A stretch of DNA of 64,000 nucleotides. It comes from an uncultured Lachnospiraceae bacterium (lineage in GTDB: Bacteria; Bacillota; Clostridia; Lachnospirales; Lachnospiraceae). Position numbers and translations under genes: made by a program. The stretch covers positions 186,001 through 250,000 of the forward strand of contig URUY01000001.1 of NCBI GenBank assembly GCA_900551115.1, in the 5' to 3' direction. Shown here in pieces: positions 8,929 to 16,851 of this stretch; position 1 is the stretch's first letter; the number at the start of each line of letters is the position of its first letter. The notes below the pieces were generated by a model. It made no database searches and was not told the origin of the DNA. It saw only the letters and a program-made list of their open reading frames with translations.

Positions 8929-8957
8929 TTGACTTTCGCACTTTAAAGTGCTAGAAT
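8929..8957 (+). promoter_or_regulatory. aroF promoter with palindromic operator
   Basis: TTGACT (8929-8934), 17 bases, TAGAAT (8952-8957). The spacer holds a perfect 14-bp palindrome, GCACTTTAAAGTGC (8938-8951), filling the gap between the -35 and -10 boxes. That is the expected place for a repressor site. The predicted transcript start near 8964 rules out the GTG at 8948 as the translation start. Confidence 0.8.
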
Positions 8958-8983
8958 TGCCGTATTCAAAGGAGGTAACAATT

Positions 8984-10009
8984 ATGATAGTCGTAATGAA
9001 GCAAAATGCTGCCGAGCAAAACATCCGGGCAGTTGTAAATTATATTGAACAGAACGGACTGTCCGTTCACCTTTCCAAAGGCGAAGAGGTCACCATTATC
9101 GGTATTGTAGGAGACAAATCCCGTCTTTCTACAGAAAATCTTGCAATATACAAGGACGTTGACCGCATTATGCCGGTTACGGAAAGCTATAAGCTTTCCA
9201 ACAAAAAATTCCATCCTGAGCCTACCGTTGTCAAAGTGGGCAATACCGTTATAGGACCGGACAATCTGACCATCATGGCAGGTCCCTGTGCCGTAGAGAC
9301 AGAAGAACAGCTTCTTTCCATAGCCCACGCCGTCAAAAAAGCCGGTGCAACCATACTCCGCGGCGGCGCCTACAAGCCCCGTACCTCTCCCTACTCCTTT
9401 CAGGGACTTGAGGAAGAGGGTCTTCGCTATATGCAGAGAGCCAAGGAAGAAACCGGTTTAAGTACCATCTGCGAGGTAGTAAGTCATGAAGCCATCGAAG
9501 CCGCTGTAAAATATGTGGATATGATTCAAATTGGCGCCCGGAACATGCAGAATTTCATACTGCTTAAGGAAGCGGGTCGTTCCGGTCTTCCCGTCCTCTT
9601 AAAGAGAGGGCTTTCCGCCACCATTGAAGAATGGCTGAACGCTGCTGAATATATTATGTCGGAGGGAAACGCCAATGTGGTGCTTTGCGAACGCGGCATC
9701 CGTACCTTTGAAACCGCTACCCGCAATACCCTGGATTTAAGCGCCGTTCCCGTAATGAAGGAAAAGACACACCTTCCTGTTATCGTGGACCCTTCCCATT
9801 CCACAGGTGCTTACAAATACGTGCCCTCCATGGCAAAGGCTGCCGTGGCATGCGGTGCTGACGGTTTAATGATTGAAGTACACAACGACCCGGCTCACGC
9901 CCTTTCGGACGGTCCCCAGTCGCTTACATTTGAACACTTTGAAGCTCTGACCGGTGAACTGAAGCCTTTCTGTGACGTGGTCGGAAGACGTTTCCATACA
10001 GAGGTATAA
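8984..10009 (+). CDS. aroF: DAHP synthase (AroA/AroF type)
   Basis: First step of the shikimate pathway: PEP plus erythrose 4-phosphate gives DAHP. 341 residues from the ATG at 8984, with AAAGGAGG 7 bases before it. An N-terminal ferredoxin-like regulatory segment (about 1-85) is followed by the type I DAHP synthase barrel, with MAGPCAVETEEQ, GGAYKPRTSPYSFQG, LLKRG, and PVIVDPSHSTGAY. It matches the Bacillus/Thermotoga-like family (TIGR01361) rather than E. coli AroG. tyrA follows one base after the stop, which makes a tyrosine-biosynthesis operon. Control is probably through the palindrome in the promoter spacer. Confidence 0.95.
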   Translation: MIVVMKQNAAEQNIRAVVNYIEQNGLSVHLSKGEEVTIIGIVGDKSRLSTENLAIYKDVDRIMPVTESYKLSNKKFHPEPTVVKVGNTVIGPDNLTIMAGPCAVETEEQLLSIAHAVKKAGATILRGGAYKPRTSPYSFQGLEEEGLRYMQRAKEETGLSTICEVVSHEAIEAAVKYVDMIQIGARNMQNFILLKEAGRSGLPVLLKRGLSATIEEWLNAAEYIMSEGNANVVLCERGIRTFETATRNTLDLSAVPVMKEKTHLPVIVDPSHSTGAYKYVPSMAKAAVACGADGLMIEVHNDPAHALSDGPQSLTFEHFEALTGELKPFCDVVGRRFHTEV

Positions 10010-10010
10010 C

Positions 10011-11114
10011 ATGTCTACATTAACCTGCGGATTTATCGGCCTTGGTCTGATTGGCGGTTCTATCGCCAAAGCGCTTAAGGCCGCTGATTCTTCCATAAAA
10101 ATCATAGCCTATGATGTCAACAGGGAAACCCTTTTGCTTGCAGCTGCAGAAGGAATCGCAGATATGACTGTTTCCTGCATTGATGAGCATTTTAATGCCT
10201 GTGATTATATATTTTTATGCGCGCCGGTTTCCCATAATGACAAAAACCTTGCCGCTGTAAAAAAGGTTTTATCCCCCACCTGCATTCTGACGGATGCAGG
10301 CAGCGTTAAGACCACGATTCACGAGCATGTAGCTGCAGCCGGTCTGTCCGACCATTTTATCGGCGGTCACCCCATGGCAGGCAGCGAACGAATCGGATAC
10401 TCCAATTCCAAGGCGCTTCTTTTACAGAACGCCTATTACATTCTGACGCCTTCAGAAGAAGTAAGCTTTGATAAGCTTTCTGCATACGAAAACCTTGTCC
10501 GTAAAATGGGTGCCATTCCGCTTTTGCTTTCCCACGAGCAGCATGATTTTGTCACCGCCGGTATCAGCCATCTTCCCCACCTTGTTGCCGCTTCTCTGGT
10601 AAATCTGGTAAAAGATACCGACTCTAAAGAAGGTATCATGAAAATGATTGCCGCAGGCGGCTTTAAGGATATTACCCGGATTGCCTCTTCTTCTCCCGTC
10701 ATGTGGCAGCAGATCTGCCTGACAAACGGAGAAAATATTTCAAAACTGCTTTCCTGCTATATTGATATGCTGATGCAGGCAAAAGCAGCCCTTGACAATC
10801 AGGACGGGAACGCACTCTTTAAGCTGTTTGATTCGGCACGGACCTACAGGGACTCCTTTATCAATGCCTCCAGCGGACCGATTAAACGGATATACGATAT
10901 GACGGTGGATATTGATGACAAACCCGGTGCCCTTGCCGCTATCGTAAGCCTTCTTGCAAAACACGATATCAGCATCAAAAATATCGGCATCACACATAAC
11001 CGTGAGGCCGCCGAAGGCGCCATGCGAATCGAGTTCTATGAAGAAGCAGATGTTGCAACAGCAAAAGAACTATTAGAAAAAGAAGGATATGAAACCAAAA
11101 TCAAACAGCTTTAA
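10011..11114 (+). CDS. tyrA: Prephenate dehydrogenase with ACT domain
   Basis: Oxidises prephenate to 4-hydroxyphenylpyruvate for tyrosine synthesis. 367 residues from the ATG at 10011, with GAGG upstream inside aroF; an upstream in-frame ATG at 9972 lies within aroF and lacks support. The N-terminal Rossmann domain has GLGLIGGSIAKAL (NAD site), and GGHPMAGSERIGY holds the catalytic His. The C-terminal ACT domain (about 290-365; VDIDDKPGALAAIVSLLAKH) suggests feedback control by tyrosine. The stop codon overlaps the stop of the convergent gene by three bases. Confidence 0.95.
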   Translation: MSTLTCGFIGLGLIGGSIAKALKAADSSIKIIAYDVNRETLLLAAAEGIADMTVSCIDEHFNACDYIFLCAPVSHNDKNLAAVKKVLSPTCILTDAGSVKTTIHEHVAAAGLSDHFIGGHPMAGSERIGYSNSKALLLQNAYYILTPSEEVSFDKLSAYENLVRKMGAIPLLLSHEQHDFVTAGISHLPHLVAASLVNLVKDTDSKEGIMKMIAAGGFKDITRIASSSPVMWQQICLTNGENISKLLSCYIDMLMQAKAALDNQDGNALFKLFDSARTYRDSFINASSGPIKRIYDMTVDIDDKPGALAAIVSLLAKHDISIKNIGITHNREAAEGAMRIEFYEEADVATAKELLEKEGYETKIKQL

Positions 11115-11515
11115 TCCGCTGCTTCTCTTTTAAAAAACAGAAAGCCTGCCGCTGTACACACTGCAATAAAAACAAACATCTTTATGAATACCGTTCCATC
11201 ATGCAGCGCATTTAAATAGTAATACGGCGGCAGCAAATGCTGCAGTAATTTAAACTTTTTAAAATTAAAAAGGATAGGACATATTGCCAGACACAAAAGA
11301 AGCAGCATTGGGGTAAACAGCCCCAGCAGCTCTTCTCTTTTACAGATTATTCTTAACAGATTGCTAAAAACAGCTACAAGCACACCGTACACAAACATCA
11401 ATAGTAATTCTACAGAAAAATTGGTAAAGGTGCCTGACAGTCCCAGTGCAAGGAGGGCAGCCAGCGCACCGTCAAACACTGCAATTCCATGACTTCCGCA
11501 ATTTTCACAAAACAT
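11111..11515 (-). pseudogene. Probable remnant: ABC-2 permease C-terminus behind a zinc-ribbon-like start
   Basis: 134 residues. It begins MFCENCG, like the zinc-ribbon start of the neighbouring protein (MFCGKCG), but only one Cys pair is present and the rest is membrane protein. Three to four hydrophobic segments follow, and the end (LLPPYYYLNALHDG, then a last membrane helix) reads like the C-terminal part of an ABC-2-type permease. A complete permease would have about six helices and a partner ATPase; neither is here. AAAGG touches the ATG directly, which is a poor ribosome site. I read it as a deletion fusion or decaying gene; a real short membrane protein cannot be excluded. Confidence 0.5.
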
Positions 11516-11543
11516 CCTTTGTCGTTATATTATTGGACTCGCA

Positions 11544-13289
11544 CTATTTCTGAATATAATCATATACATAATTCCATGTACTCGTATCGAAACCATCACC
11601 CGATTCTACAATATCACCAAGCGCATTATAATAGGAATAATAATTGCCGCTGTTTGAAGAATAAGAATTGCGATATACCTGTACGCCCGCAAAATTATAT
11701 TCATATACCTCTTCTTCGTCAGAACCGTAAGAATTTAAACGTGTCAGCCGGATAAGTCTGCCGTCTGTATCATATTCATATACACAGGAGTCATATTCAC
11801 CATCCACATTTGTATAATTGCTGCTCAGCATGTTTTGATTGGTATCATAATCGTAAAGATACTGATATCCATGGCCGTTGGAATTTTCATAAGATTGTTT
11901 TAACTTATTTCCTGCCTCGTTATATTCATAAATACTCTGCCAGCTGTAACCGTTAGAATCCCAATACGCCTTTTTTGTTGCATTTCCTGCCTCGTCATAT
12001 TCATAAATACTTTGCCAGCTGTAACCGTTAGAATCCCAATAGGATTCACTTATCCTGTTTCCCGCCGCATCATATGTATAACCAGTTTCGTTACTGTAAC
12101 CATCCTTATAATAAATACTTCCTGTCAAATTTCCTTCACTATCATAGTTAAAAGTATATTCCGCATTATCATAATATACTCGTGTCAGATTCCCTGCACT
12201 GTCATATTCACAGTACATACCACCCGAAGAAACAATAAAAACCAAATTATCGCCGGCATCATAATAGTATTCACTCTCTTCTCTGATGCCATCATAAGAC
12301 GACCAATAAGTTGCTCTTAAAAACTTACCTTCTGCGTCATAATAATATTCAGCGCCGGAACCGTCAGTATACTGCCAGATTTCTTTCACTACATTGCCCG
12401 CTTCATCATACTCATTCTTACACCAATAGCTGGAACCATCGGTATTGTACCAGGTCGTTTTTATCCGATTACCTGCCTCATCATATTCATAACTGCATTC
12501 AGAAGTGTCGCCATTAGAATATGAACAGCTTTCCGATACAATCACCGTGTTTTCCAGAATATCCTGCGCTTTTTCCACAAAGGCTTCCTGTTCGCCGCAG
12601 TAGTTTACACCCGCTTCCAAAACTGCCATTGCCTCCGATACAGCATCCTGCGCAAGATAAATCCGGGCTTCTCCAAGATAAATGGAGGGTTCATCCATAT
12701 GATAGGGCCTTGCCTGCTCATAATAGCCCAAAGCTTCCTCGTAATTTTCTGCCGAGGCAGCCTCATTTGCCCATACTAAATAGATATCTGCCATACCGGA
12801 AAGTGCAGCTTCATTATCCGGCTGTTCCTCAAGTACCTCTTCATAATAGTTAAGAGCAGCAGCAAAATCACTGTTTGCAAGACTTTCTTTGGCAAGCATC
12901 AGATAACATTCACAGATACCATCCTCAAGCTCCCCATCCGATTCTAAAATATCTTCTGCTGAAAGGTACGCCTCTAACGCTTCTTTATAATTTTCTTCCT
13001 CAAAGTATTTCTCTGCTTTTGCCACCTGTCTGTCATACTTAAACTTCGGTGTATTGATAACAAACAACCCTACACCCACTGCTGCTACGACCACAAAGCC
13101 AAGCACTGCAAGCGTAATAACCAATCCTTTTTTACCCTTCTTGTTGCTTTCGTTCTTTTTTGCCTTTTTTGCCGATTTATTTTCGGGTACAGGCTGCACT
13201 GCCGGCTGCATCTGCTGTACTGCTTCCCCACAGTATCTGCAAAATTTAGCTGTAGCAGCTATCTCTTTTCCGCATTTTCCGCAAAACAT
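11544..13289 (-). CDS. Zinc-ribbon, membrane, TPR and YD-repeat protein
   Basis: 581 residues with four parts: an N-terminal zinc ribbon (CGKCG ... CRYCG, residues 3-21); a Lys-rich linker and one membrane helix (about 55-78); a TPR-like helical region (about 85-240, with repeats such as EEENYKEALEAYLSAEDIL and SDFAAALNYYEEVLEEQPDN); and at least a dozen YD/RHS-type repeats (about 250-575; YDEAGNRIKTTWYNTDGS and similar). The zinc ribbon would be cytoplasmic and the repeats outside. It lacks the RHS core and any toxin tip, so it is not a canonical Rhs or Wap protein. GGAGG precedes the start. Function unknown; possibly envelope assembly or sensing. Confidence 0.8.
   Translation of the reverse strand: MFCGKCGKEIAATAKFCRYCGEAVQQMQPAVQPVPENKSAKKAKKNESNKKGKKGLVITLAVLGFVVVAAVGVGLFVINTPKFKYDRQVAKAEKYFEEENYKEALEAYLSAEDILESDGELEDGICECYLMLAKESLANSDFAAALNYYEEVLEEQPDNEAALSGMADIYLVWANEAASAENYEEALGYYEQARPYHMDEPSIYLGEARIYLAQDAVSEAMAVLEAGVNYCGEQEAFVEKAQDILENTVIVSESCSYSNGDTSECSYEYDEAGNRIKTTWYNTDGSSYWCKNEYDEAGNVVKEIWQYTDGSGAEYYYDAEGKFLRATYWSSYDGIREESEYYYDAGDNLVFIVSSGGMYCEYDSAGNLTRVYYDNAEYTFNYDSEGNLTGSIYYKDGYSNETGYTYDAAGNRISESYWDSNGYSWQSIYEYDEAGNATKKAYWDSNGYSWQSIYEYNEAGNKLKQSYENSNGHGYQYLYDYDTNQNMLSSNYTNVDGEYDSCVYEYDTDGRLIRLTRLNSYGSDEEEVYEYNFAGVQVYRNSYSSNSGNYYSYYNALGDIVESGDGFDTSTWNYVYDYIQK
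11911..12041. repeat. 75-bp internal repeat in the YD-repeat gene
   Basis: Bases 11911-11966 and 11986-12041 match at about 54 of 56 positions, at an offset of exactly 75 bases (25 codons). This marks a recent in-frame duplication of one YD-repeat unit (WDSNGYSWQSIYEY). Confidence 0.85.
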
Positions 13290-13333
13290 CTTTTATCCTC
13301 CGTAGTTTTAAATTACGACTTTATCTATGCCCA

Positions 13334-13846
13334 TTATCTTTCCTGCTGCTTTTTCATGCTGTTTTTTTCATGTCGCCGTTTATATACTCTTACAATCCAA
13401 GTACACAAAAAAGCACCGAAAGCACCTCCGCAGGTATCTAACAGTACATCCGCTGCACTTGCAAAACGTCCCGGAACAAAAAATTGATGTATTTCATCCA
13501 TAGCCGCAGATACAAATACCCAAATCACAGCCATAATATATCGTCTGTGTTTGCTTTTTATATTATAATATAAAAAGCTGTAGGTCAGTATGCCCATAAC
13601 GGCATACTCACCAAAATGCGCCGCTTTTCTAAGCGGATGTTCAAAATAATCCGCTGCGCTTTCTATCATATGCTGTGTCATCCTGCCGCCGGTAATTTCA
13701 TTAAAAAATTTCACACCAAGCTGTGTTATCGCATGGCTCAGGTTCCCGGAGGTCTCTCCGTCCTGCTCAGAAAACCCGAATATCAGGCAATATAACAAAA
13801 GCAGTAACAACCCTGCCGTAAACGTTACAAAAATTCTTTTTTTCAC
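13334..13846 (-). CDS. VanZ-like family membrane protein
   Basis: 170 residues with four membrane segments. VanZ-family hallmarks are visible: FSEQDGETS after the first helix, RKAAHFGEYAVMGI, and DEIHQFFVPGRFASAADVLLD. VanZ-like proteins are widespread in Firmicutes; the founding member modestly raises teicoplanin tolerance, but most have no assigned function. The GTG start at 13846 overlaps the PilZ gene stop as GTGA, so the two genes are translationally coupled. Confidence 0.9.
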   Translation of the reverse strand: MKKRIFVTFTAGLLLLLLYCLIFGFSEQDGETSGNLSHAITQLGVKFFNEITGGRMTQHMIESAADYFEHPLRKAAHFGEYAVMGILTYSFLYYNIKSKHRRYIMAVIWVFVSAAMDEIHQFFVPGRFASAADVLLDTCGGAFGAFLCTWIVRVYKRRHEKNSMKKQQER

Positions 13847-14175
13847 TTATTTTCTTCCACCGTCTGATATGCTTCGATTCTGAAAGCATCCATCTCCGGC
13901 ATACCGACAAAAACAGCGCCATAGGAAATCGTATCTTCCGTTTTTTCAATACGCACAATTTCTAACACCGCATGCAATACCTCTTTGGTCCAGATTGTCA
14001 GATACGCCTCATAAACAGCACCGATTGTCAGGGCTGTGTCACAGACAAAACCGACCCCTGTTTTTGAAACATCTGTCACTGCAATATCTACCGTTTCTGT
14101 TTTTCCCCCATCCAGACGCTTCATAATCAGCTTTGATGTAAGCTGGGTTCTCTTTGCTTTTCTTCTGTCTTCCAT
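13843..14175 (-). CDS. PilZ domain protein (c-di-GMP receptor)
   Basis: 110 residues forming a single PilZ domain. The c-di-GMP-binding motifs are intact: RRKAKR near the N-terminus (RxxxR) and DVSKTGVGF (D/NxSxxG) near residue 38. It likely acts as a cytosolic effector of c-di-GMP. It overlaps the downstream VanZ-like gene by 4 bases and has its own promoter. A REC-GGDEF protein that could supply c-di-GMP lies 19 kb away in the same window. Confidence 0.9.
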   Translation of the reverse strand: MEDRRKAKRTQLTSKLIMKRLDGGKTETVDIAVTDVSKTGVGFVCDTALTIGAVYEAYLTIWTKEVLHAVLEIVRIEKTEDTISYGAVFVGMPEMDAFRIEAYQTVEENK

Positions 14176-14235
14176 AAAATCCCTCCGCTCAAAACATTAT
14201 ATATCCGCTTTATTTTTATCTGTATATACGTTATG

Positions 14236-14264
14236 ATTATAACAAATGCCCGAATAAATGTAAA
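14236..14264 (-). promoter_or_regulatory. Promoter of the PilZ-VanZ pair
   Basis: On the minus strand, TTTACA (14259-14264), 17 bases, TATAAT (14236-14241). The hairpin at 14244-14279 overlaps the -35 box and spacer. Confidence 0.65.
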
Positions 14265-14279
14265 CCTATTCGGGCATTT
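14244..14279 (-). terminator. Hairpin after queA, overlapping the PilZ promoter
   Basis: AAATGCCCGAATA (14244-14256) and its exact complement TATTCGGGCATTT (14267-14279) form a 13-bp stem with a 10-base loop. It lies 50 bases after the queA stop. The T-tract is short, and the downstream promoter -10 follows at once. It could end queA transcripts, bind a regulator, or do both. Confidence 0.6.
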
Positions 14280-14329
14280 CATGACAAAAAGTCGATTGTC
14301 TGTAAAGTATTTTCATATATTTTAAAGTA

Positions 14330-15364
14330 TTACTTTATAAGCATGGCATCTCCAAAAGAAAAGAAACGGTAACGTTCTTTTATGGCCTCTGCATAGGCAG
14401 AAAGAACCTGCTCTCTTCCTGCCAATGCAGATACAAGCATTACAAGCGTAGATTCCGGCAGATGAAAGTTTGTAATAAGGGCATCCAATACCTTAAACTG
14501 ATAACCCGGGTAAATAAAGATTTCCGTATTATCACAGCCCGCCTGTACCCTTCCGTCTGTATCGGCAGCACTTTCCACCGTCCTGCAGCTGGTTGTTCCC
14601 ACGCAGATTACCCTCTTACCGTCCTTCTTGGCACGGTTGATTTTATCGGCTGCTTCTTCGGACACCTGATAATACTCTGAATGCATATGATGCTCTAAAA
14701 TATTATCTGCCTTAACAGGTCTGAAGGTGCCAAGTCCCACATGCAGGGTTACATAGGCAATATCCACACCCTTTTCCTCTATCTGTGCAAGCAGCTCTTT
14801 TGTAAAATGAAGTCCTGCGGTAGGTGCTGCCGCACTTCCCTCATATTTTGCATAAACCGTCTGATAACGGCTCTTATCCTGCAGCTTGTGAGTGATATAA
14901 TGGGGCAGGGGCATTTCTCCCAGCTTATCCAGAATTTCTTCAAAGATACCCTCATAGCTGAAATGAATCAGCCTGTTGCCCTCTTCCACCGTTTCCAATA
15001 CTTCTGCATGTAACAGACCGTCTCCAAAGATAAGTCCGGTACCCGGCTTACACTTCTTGCCCGGCTTTACTAAAGTCTCCCACACGTCACCATCACGGTG
15101 TTTTAACAAAAGCACCTCCACGGCTGCACCGGTATCTTCCTTCTGTCCTAAAAGCCTTGCCGGAATTACCTTGGTATTGTTTAACACCAGACAGTCGCCG
15201 GGATTCAAATATTCTAATATTTCCGTAAAAACATGATGCTCTGTTTTACCGGTTTCTTTGTCAAGCACAAGCAACCTTGATGAGGAACGGTCCTCTAAGG
15301 GGTCCTGGGCAATCAGTTCTTCGGGAAGGTCAAAATAAAAATCTGATTTCTTCAGTTCTGTCAT
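14330..15364 (-). CDS. queA: S-adenosylmethionine:tRNA ribosyltransferase-isomerase
   Basis: Transfers and isomerises the ribosyl part of AdoMet to preQ1 in tRNA, giving epoxyqueuosine. The 344 residues span the full family length. Motifs: FDLPEELIAQDPLEDRSSSR, NNTKVIPARL, TAGLHFT, HVGLGTFRPVK, and TNFHLPESTL. The ATG overlaps the stop of the M18 peptidase gene by one base (TAATG). No preQ1 riboswitch is visible upstream, and no other queuosine genes are in the window. Confidence 0.97.
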   Translation of the reverse strand: MTELKKSDFYFDLPEELIAQDPLEDRSSSRLLVLDKETGKTEHHVFTEILEYLNPGDCLVLNNTKVIPARLLGQKEDTGAAVEVLLLKHRDGDVWETLVKPGKKCKPGTGLIFGDGLLHAEVLETVEEGNRLIHFSYEGIFEEILDKLGEMPLPHYITHKLQDKSRYQTVYAKYEGSAAAPTAGLHFTKELLAQIEEKGVDIAYVTLHVGLGTFRPVKADNILEHHMHSEYYQVSEEAADKINRAKKDGKRVICVGTTSCRTVESAADTDGRVQAGCDNTEIFIYPGYQFKVLDALITNFHLPESTLVMLVSALAGREQVLSAYAEAIKERYRFFSFGDAMLIK

Positions 15365-16785
15365 TATAAACAGGCTCCTTCAACAAATGCCTTATAGCCA
15401 CGGTAGGTTTCATAAATATCCGCTTTGCTGGTAGCTTCCCAGGGTGCATGCATATTGAGAACCGCTACACCGCTGTCAATAACATTCATACCGTAGAGTG
15501 CCAGAATATATGCAATGGTACCGCCGCCGCCTACATCTACCTTTCCTAACTCCGCCGTCTGGAACTGAATGCCTTTTTTGTCAAAAATACCGCGGATATG
15601 CGCCATATATTCTGCATTGGCATCATTGGAACCGGATTTTCCTCTTGCACCGGTAAACTTGTTGAATACCATGCCGTTTCCTAAAAATGCGGCATTCTTC
15701 TTCTCAAAGCAGGAGGCGTAAGAAGGGTCGAAGCCTGCGCTTACATCGGAAGAAAGCATGCAGGAATGCGCCAGACATCTCCTTACATTCAATTCGCTGT
15801 ATTCACCGCAAAGCTCCATCAGCTCTGCCAGACTGTTCTCAAAGAATTTGGACTGCATGCCTGTTGCGCCCACAGAGCCGATTTCTTCCTTGTCCACTAA
15901 AATGCAGCACATGGTCCTGTCCGTCTTTTTCGTATCCAGCATTGCCTTTAAGGATGTAAAAGCACATACCCTGTCATCCTGTCCGTACGCTAAAATCATG
16001 CTTCTGTCAAAACCGGCTTCCCTTGCCTTTCCGGCAGGTACAATTTCCAGCTCTGCGGAAATAAAATCTTCTTCTTCCATGTCATAAGCATTTTTTAAGA
16101 TATCCATAACACCGGCCTTTACAGCTTCTTTTGCTTTCTCAGCCTTTGCTCCGTCTTTGCTTTCCTTTGCTTCAATGATAAGAGGCCTGTTGCCCACAAT
16201 AAGGTCCAAAGCTTCCCCTTCAATCACCTTTGCAGCCTTCTTTTCCATCTGCTCACCGGCAAGATGAATTAAAAGGTCTGAAATAAAGAACACGGGATCT
16301 TCTTCATCCTCTCCTATTGCTACCTCCACCGTTGTACCGTCTTTTTTCACAATAACACCGTGAATGGCAAGGGGAAGCGTTACCCACTGGTATTTCTTGA
16401 CGCCGCCGTAATAATGGGTATCCAGATACGCGAAACCGCCGTCCTCATATAAAGGATTCTGCTTAACGTCAATTCTGGGAGAATCGATATGCGCTCCTAA
16501 AATATTGAGGCCTTCCGTCAGAGGCTTTGCCCCCAGCTGGTAAATCGCAATGGATTTGTTCATCCATACAGAATATACCTTATCACCTTTTTTTAATTTT
16601 TGTCCTGTCAAAGCAGCCTTTTCCAGTTCTACATAGCCTGCTTTCTCAATCATATTGACAATGGTATCAATACATTCTCTTTCTGTTTTTCCATTATCCA
16701 AAAATGCTCTGTACTCATCAGACAGCTTTTCTAATTCCTTTATCTGTTTTGTATCGTAGGTTTCCCACAAATTTTTCTTTTCCAT
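15364..16785 (-). CDS. M18 family aminopeptidase
   Basis: Zinc-dependent cytosolic aminopeptidase, 473 residues from the ATG at 16785, which has GGAAAGG upstream. Upstream in-frame starts (16836, 16800) overlap poorer ribosome sites. M18 signatures: GAHIDSPRIDVK (zinc His), VDKEEIGSVGATGMQS (catalytic and zinc Glu pair), GFDPSYAS, GSNDANAEYM, and a C-terminal VLNMHAPWEATSKAD (zinc His). It is translationally linked to queA and lies 66 bases from pheT. It probably recycles peptides with acidic or neutral N-termini. Confidence 0.93.
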   Translation of the reverse strand: MEKKNLWETYDTKQIKELEKLSDEYRAFLDNGKTERECIDTIVNMIEKAGYVELEKAALTGQKLKKGDKVYSVWMNKSIAIYQLGAKPLTEGLNILGAHIDSPRIDVKQNPLYEDGGFAYLDTHYYGGVKKYQWVTLPLAIHGVIVKKDGTTVEVAIGEDEEDPVFFISDLLIHLAGEQMEKKAAKVIEGEALDLIVGNRPLIIEAKESKDGAKAEKAKEAVKAGVMDILKNAYDMEEEDFISAELEIVPAGKAREAGFDRSMILAYGQDDRVCAFTSLKAMLDTKKTDRTMCCILVDKEEIGSVGATGMQSKFFENSLAELMELCGEYSELNVRRCLAHSCMLSSDVSAGFDPSYASCFEKKNAAFLGNGMVFNKFTGARGKSGSNDANAEYMAHIRGIFDKKGIQFQTAELGKVDVGGGGTIAYILALYGMNVIDSGVAVLNMHAPWEATSKADIYETYRGYKAFVEGACL

Positions 16786-16851
16786 GTTTTTCCTTTCCAT
16801 ACTTTCACTGCTTACATAACTGCACAAAAATTTCACGCTTACCTGCGTGTA

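Noticed and set aside
8948..8983. Upstream in-frame GTG start for aroF
   Set aside because: It lies in the promoter palindrome, upstream of the predicted transcript start, and has no ribosome site; AAAGGAGG precedes the ATG at 8984.
14175..14330. preQ1 riboswitch near queA
   Set aside because: The hairpin is downstream of queA, not in its leader, and lacks the preQ1 aptamer pattern.
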